Source: Prolixibacteraceae bacterium
GTDB taxonomy: Bacteria; Bacteroidota; Bacteroidia; Bacteroidales; Prolixibacteraceae
Length of the DNA stretch: 64,000 bases
Reading direction: 5' to 3'
Assembly: GCA_019720755.1 (NCBI GenBank)
Contig: CP081303.1
Location: 1,674,001 to 1,738,000 of the forward strand
The position numbers and the translations under genes were made by a program. Positions 57,166 to 64,000 of the stretch are shown one piece after another (positions within the stretch are counted from its first letter, which is position 1; every line of letters starts with the position of its first letter). The notes under the pieces were generated by a model. The model made no database searches, was not told the DNA's origin, and worked only from the letters and a program-made list of their open reading frames with translations.

Positions 57166-59538
57166 ATGAGTACCATTCCTATTCGTCTTACTTTGCTTTC
57201 AGTTTTACTGTGTTTTACTTCATTGATGGGGTATGCACAACACCCATCAAAAAAATTAAAGGGAATCGTTCATGACCTTCAAGGAAAACCAATGGGTGGG
57301 GTACAAGTGATATATCTATATAAACAAAAAGCTGTTGTAACTCAGGACAATGGATCATTTGAGATGACACTTCCTGTAGACACCTGTACCATCGAATTTC
57401 GTTATTTCTCGTTCAAAAAGAGAAGATATTTAATCGATATGCAGAAGATGGCCTATTTGAAGGGAGTTCTTGAGCCATTAGAGATTTTGGAGGTTCATGT
57501 TACAGGAGATCGAAACGCTTCATCTATGCAGCGAATAGAACTCTCATCGGTGAAGATGATGGACCATGGTCCTTCTGGTGGAGTAGAGAGTCTTTTGAAG
57601 ACCCAGCCTGGTGTGAATAGTCGAAATGAATTGAGTAATCAGTATACCGTAAGAGGTGGTAATTATGATGAGAATCTACTTTATATTAACGGAATACAGA
57701 TATATAAATCACTTCTATTTCGTTCTGGAAAACAGGAGGGGTTAAGTTCGATCAACCCTTTAATGGTAGATAGAGTACAGTTTTCTACTGGAGGTTTTTC
57801 TGCAAAATATGGGGACAAGTTGTCCTCGGCTCTTAATGTTTCGTATCGATTGAATGATACACTGAAGACCACACTGAAGGCGAGTATGCTCGGTATGTCG
57901 GCTCATACACAGGGGACATTGAATAAGTTTTCATATAATATTGGAGCCCGCTATAAGACGACCACCTATCTTTTGTCAGATATGGATGAAAAAGGAAATT
58001 ATGAACCTCTTTTTTATGATTTCCAAGGTGTCTTTCGTTACTCTTTGGGGGAGAAGTTTTCTTTAGAGTATCTGTTTTTTCTCTCTAGAAGTGACTACTC
58101 TTTTAAACCTGAGAGTAGGGATACACGATTTGGAACATTACAAAATCCTCTACATTTTAAGATATACTACGATGGACAAGAGAAGGATCAATTTTTAAAC
58201 TATACCAATGCACTAAAGCTGATTTGGACCCCAACGTCTAATAGTGAAGTGGTATTTGCTGGTTCGCAATGGATAGATAAAGAGAGGATTCGTTATGACA
58301 TTATGGGGCAATATTATCTTCAGAAAGCAGGAGAACAGATTTCACAAAATATATCAGATAATAATAATCATGCAGGAGTTGGGTCAGATTTTAAGCATTC
58401 TAATGAAAAGGTGGATGTGAGAATTGATGCTTTACAGCTAGATTTTAAGGTGTTTAATGATTATCATAGGTTTCAAGCTGGGGTGAAATTTGAGAAAGAA
58501 TATATTTACGAAGACAGTAGAAGATGGGCTGTGTACGACTCGTCGGGGTATTTCCTTCCGGACAATAATGATGTAATCTCTGTAGAATCTACCTATACGA
58601 TGAAGAATGATATCGACTCTAAGCGTTATCAAGGATATATAACAGAGAGTCTCTTCTTCCCTATAGGAGGTATGGATTTGGCGATGAATGTGGGGTTAAG
58701 GTATCAATATTGTGATTATTTGAACGAGGGGACTTGGAGTCCTAGAGCTTCTTTAAATATCGCACTAAATGATAATAAGAATTTACGTTTGGCATGGGGA
58801 ATATACCAACAGATGCCCTTTTATCAGGAATTCAAGTCTATGAATGGAACTTTTGTAGAGCATCTTTCTGCTCAAAAATCTACACATTATATAGTGGGAT
58901 ATAGTCAACCATTAGGAGAAGGAAGAAGAAAGATGATATTATCTATTGAGGCCTATTATAAAAAATTGCAAAATATGATTCCATATCTTTTAGATAATGT
59001 CTATATCCAATATTTACCAGAATATGTTAGTAATGGTTATACAAAGGGGATAGACATGAAGCTTGTTGGGGAGTTTGTTCCTGGAGTTGATTCATGGATA
59101 AGTATGTCTTATTTAAAGTCTGAAGAGGATATCGAAGGGGATTTGTATGGTTATATCCCGAGACCCTCGGATGAACGACTCAACTTGAACCTGTTTTATC
59201 AAGATTATCTTCCTGGCAATAGACTTTTTAAGATGCGAATGTTATTCTATTACTCAACAGGAGTCCCTTTTTATGCTCCTCAAGCGATTAAAACAGATAA
59301 CTATTTCCGTATGCCATCTTATAAACGTATTGATATAGGCTTTTCACGCTCTTTAACTAGTCGTAGAATGAAACAAAAAGGAGCTGATCTTTGGGTGGGT
59401 TTTGATATTTTCAACTTGTTCGATATGTCTAATACCATCTCTTACTACTGGATTAAAGATATTCATGCGAACCAATATGCTGTTCCGAATTATATGACTG
59501 GAAGACGTTTTAATGTGAGTATGACGCTGTCTTTCTGA
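57166..59538 (+). CDS. TonB-dependent receptor with carboxypeptidase-like domain
   Basis: A 790-residue outer-membrane receptor. Signal peptide (1-24, GYA-Q), a CarboxypepD_reg-like domain (about 30-105, LKGIVHDLQGKPMGGVQV), a plug domain (about 130-240, LLKTQPGVNSRNELSNQ and VRGGNYDENLLYING) and a 22-strand barrel ending in FNVSMTLSF. It takes up an unknown ligand using TonB energy. There is no SusD-like partner beside it, so it is not a SusC-type glycan receptor; a siderophore, vitamin or peptide is more likely. Confidence 0.92.
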   Translation: MSTIPIRLTLLSVLLCFTSLMGYAQHPSKKLKGIVHDLQGKPMGGVQVIYLYKQKAVVTQDNGSFEMTLPVDTCTIEFRYFSFKKRRYLIDMQKMAYLKGVLEPLEILEVHVTGDRNASSMQRIELSSVKMMDHGPSGGVESLLKTQPGVNSRNELSNQYTVRGGNYDENLLYINGIQIYKSLLFRSGKQEGLSSINPLMVDRVQFSTGGFSAKYGDKLSSALNVSYRLNDTLKTTLKASMLGMSAHTQGTLNKFSYNIGARYKTTTYLLSDMDEKGNYEPLFYDFQGVFRYSLGEKFSLEYLFFLSRSDYSFKPESRDTRFGTLQNPLHFKIYYDGQEKDQFLNYTNALKLIWTPTSNSEVVFAGSQWIDKERIRYDIMGQYYLQKAGEQISQNISDNNNHAGVGSDFKHSNEKVDVRIDALQLDFKVFNDYHRFQAGVKFEKEYIYEDSRRWAVYDSSGYFLPDNNDVISVESTYTMKNDIDSKRYQGYITESLFFPIGGMDLAMNVGLRYQYCDYLNEGTWSPRASLNIALNDNKNLRLAWGIYQQMPFYQEFKSMNGTFVEHLSAQKSTHYIVGYSQPLGEGRRKMILSIEAYYKKLQNMIPYLLDNVYIQYLPEYVSNGYTKGIDMKLVGEFVPGVDSWISMSYLKSEEDIEGDLYGYIPRPSDERLNLNLFYQDYLPGNRLFKMRMLFYYSTGVPFYAPQAIKTDNYFRMPSYKRIDIGFSRSLTSRRMKQKGADLWVGFDIFNLFDMSNTISYYWIKDIHANQYAVPNYMTGRRFNVSMTLSF

Positions 59539-59668
59539 AATGTTATAGAATATTTCAGAACTGTTTTTTAATATCTGATATTGGTTGGAAATATGAATTT
59601 TTCGTTTTTTTTATTCTATTTCGAAACAACTTCATAACATAAATCCTTAAAATAGATTTAATATCACC

Positions 59669-59705
59669 TTGTGTCTAGTGAAATTAATATAATCTGATAT
59701 CTTTG
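59669..59705 (+). promoter_or_regulatory. Possible promoter of the GH97 gene
   Basis: -7-like TATCTTTG at 59698-59705 with a weak -33-like TTGTG about 25 bases upstream. The start codon is 68 bases downstream. Confidence 0.4.
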
Positions 59706-59772
59706 TGAGTACTGACTATTGTGTGTTTAAAGAAAAAAAGATTAATTTAAAGTAGTATATAAAAATAATAAC

Positions 59773-61788
59773 ATGAACAGGCTAATATCATTAGTATCAC
59801 TATTCCTAGGAGTGCTTCTGCTCTCCTGTGAATCTCCACGAAAAGTAGAAATTTCTTCTCCAAGTAGTTCCATCGAGGTGAAGTTGTCTTTAAGTGGTGG
59901 TGTGCCGTATTATCGTGTATTTTACAAGGATAAGATGCTGATAGGAAAATCTAAATTGGGTTTGCAATTTAAAAATCTAGATAATTTAGATTCTGAGATG
60001 GTTGCAGTCTCATGTGATACCATTCATCATAGAGAGAAGTGGAGTCCTGTGTGGGGACAAAGTTCTTCTATAGATAATAATTATAATGAAATGGTATGGA
60101 CGCTTCGTAATGAAACACGTATGGAGATGAAGGTGCATTTTAGAGTTTTTGATGATGGCGTTGCTTTCCGATATGTTGTACCTAGAAATGATATGATGGA
60201 TAGTATATTGGTTTCAAAGGAGCTGACTCAGTTTAGTGTCAAGGGAAATCCTGAAAGTTGGTCAATACCTGCTAATTATGACTCTTATGAGATGCTCTAT
60301 AATCATAAACGACTTTCTAAGGTGAAAGATGCTAATACTCCTATTACAATGAAGCGTGAAGATGGAGTATATTTGAGTATTCATGAGGCCAGTCTTACCA
60401 ACTATGCAGGAATGACTTTGGTAAATGAAAGAGGAAATAATGTGTTAGGTGCAAATCTTGTTCCTTGGCCTGATGGGATAAAGGTAAGAGTGGACTCTGA
60501 CTTGATTTCTCCATGGAGAACAATACAAATTGCTCCAAAGGCAGGTGACTTGATTACTTCTTCTTTGATTTTGAACTTAAATGAACCATCAAAGGTTAAA
60601 GATACTAGTTGGATTAAGCCGATGAAGTATGTAGGTGTTTGGTGGGGTATGCATATTGGTACTGAAGTTTGGACTGAAGGGGGACGTCATGGCGCTACGA
60701 CAGAAAACTCAAAGCGTTATATCGACTTTGCTCACGAACATGGTTTTACTGGTTTTCTTCCTGAAGGATGGAATAAAGGATGGGACAAGTGGGGACAGAG
60801 TGGTGCCTTTGATCAGATAACTCCAGCAAAAGATTTTAATATTGAAGAGGTAGTTAAGTATGGTAAAGAGAAAGGCGTAGGTTTTATTGGTCACCATGAG
60901 ACTGGTGGAGACATTGTTACCTACGAAAAATATATGGATAAGGCATTCAAAATGCTACATGATTTGGGGGCTGTAGGAGTTAAAACTGGTTATGCTGGAG
61001 GAATATATCCTCGTGGTCAGCATCATCATGGACAATTTATGGTTAATCATTATAGACGTGTGGTGGAGACTGCTGCCAAATATCATTTAATGGTAGATGC
61101 ACATGAACCAATTAAAGCTACAGGAATTGCTCGTACTTGGCCAAATATGATGACTCGTGAAGGGGTTCGTGGTCAGGAATGGAATGCTTGGAGTGATGGA
61201 AATCCACCTAGTCATTATGCGACGATCCCATTTACTAGAATGTTGGGAGGTCCTATTGATTATACTCCTGGAATATTTGATTTGTTAATTAAGAATACTA
61301 AAGATAAACGCGTAAGTTGGAATTGTGACGATCTATCGAAGACTCGTGTACATACTACTTTAGCGAAGCAATTAGCATTGTATGTTGTGATTTTTTCTCC
61401 TTGGCAGATGGTAGCTGACCTACCTGAAAACATGGAAGGGAATCCAGCTCTTCAATTTATTGAAGAGGTGCCTACAACATGGGATCAAACACTAGTACCT
61501 ATTGCACAAATAGGTGAAGAGGTGGTTATTGCTCGTAGAAGTGGGGAGAATTGGTTTATTGGGGGACTAACCAATGAGAAAGCTCGTGATAGTAAACTGA
61601 CTCTTAATTTCTTAGAAGGAAACAAAAAGTATAGAGCAACGATCTTTAGAGATGCTGCAGATACTGATTTTGATAAAACACCTGAAAAGATTGCTATTGA
61701 GACAAGAGTGGTTTCTACACACGATGTTTTAAATGTACATATGGTACAAGGTGGTGGTTATGCTATTTCATTTATGCCTATTAATTAA
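59773..61788 (+). CDS. Glycoside hydrolase family 97 (SusB-like alpha-glucosidase type)
   Basis: A 671-residue lipoprotein (lipobox LLLSC near residue 19) of GH97: an N-terminal beta-sandwich (about 25-270), a (beta/alpha)8 barrel (about 280-560; YVGVWWGMHIG, GFLPEGWNKGWD, VDAHEPIKATGIARTWPN, REGVRGQEWN) and a C-terminal beta domain. The barrel position that carries the Asp nucleophile in retaining GH97 enzymes reads VGVKTGYAGG, a Gly, as I recall for the inverting SusB type. So an inverting alpha-glucosidase is most likely. It lies between a TonB receptor and nhaA without an obvious operon. Confidence 0.9.
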   Translation: MNRLISLVSLFLGVLLLSCESPRKVEISSPSSSIEVKLSLSGGVPYYRVFYKDKMLIGKSKLGLQFKNLDNLDSEMVAVSCDTIHHREKWSPVWGQSSSIDNNYNEMVWTLRNETRMEMKVHFRVFDDGVAFRYVVPRNDMMDSILVSKELTQFSVKGNPESWSIPANYDSYEMLYNHKRLSKVKDANTPITMKREDGVYLSIHEASLTNYAGMTLVNERGNNVLGANLVPWPDGIKVRVDSDLISPWRTIQIAPKAGDLITSSLILNLNEPSKVKDTSWIKPMKYVGVWWGMHIGTEVWTEGGRHGATTENSKRYIDFAHEHGFTGFLPEGWNKGWDKWGQSGAFDQITPAKDFNIEEVVKYGKEKGVGFIGHHETGGDIVTYEKYMDKAFKMLHDLGAVGVKTGYAGGIYPRGQHHHGQFMVNHYRRVVETAAKYHLMVDAHEPIKATGIARTWPNMMTREGVRGQEWNAWSDGNPPSHYATIPFTRMLGGPIDYTPGIFDLLIKNTKDKRVSWNCDDLSKTRVHTTLAKQLALYVVIFSPWQMVADLPENMEGNPALQFIEEVPTTWDQTLVPIAQIGEEVVIARRSGENWFIGGLTNEKARDSKLTLNFLEGNKKYRATIFRDAADTDFDKTPEKIAIETRVVSTHDVLNVHMVQGGGYAISFMPIN

Positions 61789-61929
61789 ATACAAACCATT
61801 TTTAAAACACTAAGTATGAGAATTGCACCATTATTTAAGAAGAAAAACGCTGTTTTTTACTCCGCATCTTTTTTTAATTCCAATTGAGTTGATAAAAAGA
61901 TTAAAAACGCAGAACGAAACTATATTAAA

Positions 61930-63249
61930 ATGAACATTGAATCTCAAAAAACCGGGCGTATTAGAGCCCGATTTCATCAATTTCTAGAGGCAGATGCTTC
62001 TGGTGGCGTATTGTTAATTGTATGTACTTTTGCTGCTCTACTATGGGCAAATTCTCCTTTTAAGGAAGCTTATGAGCATCTATTACATTCAGAGATTGCT
62101 TTTCACATTGGATCATTTCATTTTGAAATGCATCTATTGCATTGGGTAAATGATGTCTTAATGGCAATATTTTTCTTTGTCGTTGGATTAGAGATTAAAC
62201 GAGAGATTATTGCTGGCGAACTCTCTTCTTTGAAGAAAGCAGTCCTTCCTGCTCTTGGAGCTGTCGGGGGAATGCTGCTTCCAGCAGTCTTTTTTGTTAT
62301 GATGGCAGCGGGAAGACCTGGTGCTCAAGGATGGGGTATTCCGATGGCAACTGATATTGCATTCTCTCTTGGAATATTGAGTCTTTTGGGCAAAAGAGTT
62401 CCATTGCCATTGAAAGTTTTCTTGGTTGCTTTGGCTATTGTGGATGATTTAGGAGCTATTGTGGTTATCGCACTGTTCTATACTTCTAATTTGGCTGTTG
62501 GCTATCTGTATTATGCATTGGCTATTTTGGCTGTGATGTTTGTGATGAATAGACAAAAAGTGTATAAGATTTATCCTTACGTAATTTTAGGAATTATTGT
62601 GTGGTATTTCTTCTACCTCTCGGGTATTCACGCAACTATTGCTGGAGTATTGGTTGCTTTTACTATTCCTATTCGTAGAGAGCTGGATGAGAAGATCTTT
62701 AATAAAACTTTAAAAAAGATCTCTATTGACTCTGAGCATGTAACAGATTATACGATTAGTGATGAGGATATTCATAAGATTGATCATTTAAGAAAGAATG
62801 CGAAACGAGTATTAAGTCCTGTACAGTATTTAGAACATAAACTACATAAAGTGGTTAACTTCTTTATTATGCCTGTTTTTGCCGTTGCTAATGCAGGGGT
62901 TGACTTATCCTCTGGTGGTGGTTCAGGAGAAGATTATAGCTATATCTCTCTGTGTGTAGGACTTTCCCTGCTTCTAGGTAAAACCTTCGGTATTGTTGGT
63001 GTTGCTTGGTTAGGGGTAAAGCTAAAGATTGCAGAGCTTCCAAAATCCATTAAATGGAAACATATGTTTGGAGTGGCAATGTTAGGTGGACTCGGCTTTA
63101 CGATGTCTTTATTTATAAGTAACTTGGCTTATATGGACGTTGCTATGTTGAGTGCTGCGAAAGTAGGTGTGCTTGTCGGGTCTACGGTTTCGGGTATTCT
63201 AGGATATTTTTATTTGAAATTAACACTTCCAAAGACAACTTTAGAGTAG
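61930..63249 (+). CDS. nhaA: Na+/H+ antiporter NhaA
   Basis: A 439-residue inner-membrane antiporter exporting Na+ in exchange for H+, with about twelve helices. Hallmarks are ATDIAFSLG (the conserved ATD Asp) and LAIVDDLGAIVVIALFY (the paired Asp of the ion site), plus the C-terminal GFTMSLFISNLAY. The hydrophilic insert around residues 255-300 (KKISIDSEHVTDYTISDEDI) is longer than in E. coli. Salt-adapted organisms commonly carry it. Confidence 0.95.
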   Translation: MNIESQKTGRIRARFHQFLEADASGGVLLIVCTFAALLWANSPFKEAYEHLLHSEIAFHIGSFHFEMHLLHWVNDVLMAIFFFVVGLEIKREIIAGELSSLKKAVLPALGAVGGMLLPAVFFVMMAAGRPGAQGWGIPMATDIAFSLGILSLLGKRVPLPLKVFLVALAIVDDLGAIVVIALFYTSNLAVGYLYYALAILAVMFVMNRQKVYKIYPYVILGIIVWYFFYLSGIHATIAGVLVAFTIPIRRELDEKIFNKTLKKISIDSEHVTDYTISDEDIHKIDHLRKNAKRVLSPVQYLEHKLHKVVNFFIMPVFAVANAGVDLSSGGGSGEDYSYISLCVGLSLLLGKTFGIVGVAWLGVKLKIAELPKSIKWKHMFGVAMLGGLGFTMSLFISNLAYMDVAMLSAAKVGVLVGSTVSGILGYFYLKLTLPKTTLE

Positions 63250-63275
63250 TCTTAAGAAAACTAAACTTAATATTG

Positions 63276-63312
63276 TGGGTTATAGATGTTTTATTCTATA
63301 GCCCATTTTTTT
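63276..63312 (+). terminator. Terminator of nhaA
   Basis: TGGGTTATAG (63276-63285) pairs with CTATAGCCCA (63296-63305) with one G-U pair, followed by a T7 run. Confidence 0.85.
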
Positions 63313-63453
63313 GTGTTGTTGATCGATACTAGAATAGTATAGGATTTGAATATGTGATTTTGAGATATCTTATTTTTTGGGATGTTTGTCCTTCTATGGG
63401 ATTGATCATGAAATATTAAAAATAAAAAGATTATTTTTTGTCAAAATATTAAT

Positions 63454-64000
63454 AATGAAGGATTCAAGTAAAAAGAGTTTGTTATTACTCCATTTGGTGG
63501 TAATTATTTATGGTTTTACTGGTGTTTTAGGACGTTTGATTGAGATGGAAGCGGTCTCATTAGTATGGTATCGTATTCTGTTTGCTTCGTTTAGTTTGGG
63601 AGCTTATATGGTGCTGACACGTATGTCTTTTAAAATGGAGACAAAAGCTCTTTTAAAGGTTGCTGGCATAGGACTTATCGTTGCAGTTCACTGGATTACT
63701 TTCTTCTATGCCATTAAAATATCCAATATATCTGTTGCCTTGGGAACCTTCTCCGTTGGAACTCTGTTTGCAAGTATTCTAGAGCCTCTTTTCTTTAAAA
63801 AGAAAATAAAGAAACTTGAAGTGGTTACTGGCTTACTAATTATTATAGGATTGTATATAATATTTAATTTTGAGTTTAAATATTTTGCTGGAATTATGGT
63901 TGCCATCCTATCGGCTTTTCTTGCAACACTTTTTACTGTATTGAATAGATTCTTTGCTACTGAAGAATATTCCCCAATAACGGTGTCGTTTTATGAGATG
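63454..64000 (+). CDS. EamA/DMT-family transporter, 3' end outside the window
   Basis: The first 182 residues of a drug/metabolite transporter: LLLLHLVVIIYGFTGVLGRLIEM and LVWYRILFASFSLG are the usual first two helices of EamA, then VAVHWITFFYAIKISNISVALGTF (helices 3-4). Five to six helices are visible so far. Substrate unknown. Frame open at the window end. Confidence 0.85.

Overview
The window looks like the chromosome of an A+T-rich member of the Bacteroidota, probably a marine Bacteroidales/Marinilabiliales-type organism. This rests on family content and style: an NVEALA-type exported peptide with a BF3164-like six-bladed propeller lipoprotein, GH97, a NusB with a long N-terminal extension next to DUF1573-yajC-ybbR-coaE, a TonB-dependent receptor, a lack of Shine-Dalgarno sites, and a TAnnTTTG-type -7 box upstream of the M13 peptidase. 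No rRNA, tRNA or CRISPR array was seen.

Layout. (1) 1-10487 is an accessory, defence-island-like region. It holds a 5'-cut unknown gene, a membrane-anchored KAP NTPase split by a 1,220-bp ISAs1-type element with a perfect 10-bp target duplication, a second diverged ISAs1-type element of the same length, a coupled pair of DUF4365-type proteins (one with and one without the nuclease-like Q-x-K motif), and two transposase stumps. (2) 10991-19657 is a plus-strand exported-peptide cassette: remains of a transglutaminase-like lipoprotein gene fused to an IS fragment, an O-antigen-ligase-like/TPR membrane protein, a signal peptidase I, a second transglutaminase-like lipoprotein with one in-frame stop, DUF1573, an NVEALA peptide flanked by hairpins, a propeller lipoprotein and a thioredoxin-like protein. 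(3) 19733-28598 is a tripartite RND efflux operon with two different RND pumps. (4) 28600-34303 is IS wreckage (IS3, ISL3, IS1182-like) around an ABC permease stub and a third broken transglutaminase-like lipoprotein. (5) 34644-39297 is a small minus-strand mobile-element-like module: small membrane protein, basic protein, amidase, winged-helix protein, excisionase-like HTH and a frameshifted regulator-like gene. It is followed by low-complexity DNA and the 3' end of a group II intron (to about 41225).

(6) 41616-64000 is ordinary core chromosome: a TerB/DnaJ protein, coaE, ybbR-like, yajC, DUF1573 lipoprotein, nusB, threonine aldolase, a sugar nucleotidyltransferase plus sugar-kinase-like pair, a secreted TPR-like protein, a single-gene IS66 element with a premature stop, sialate O-acetylesterase-like, a membrane protein, M13 peptidase, TonB receptor, GH97, nhaA and the start of an EamA transporter.

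How they work together. The region 2 genes plausibly make, cleave, fold and display a small secreted peptide, with the adjacent efflux pump as a possible but unproven partner. All three copies of the transglutaminase-like lipoprotein visible here are broken, which suggests a decaying or phase-varying family. The candidate undescribed systems are the NVEALA peptide cassette and the KAP/DUF4365 pair.
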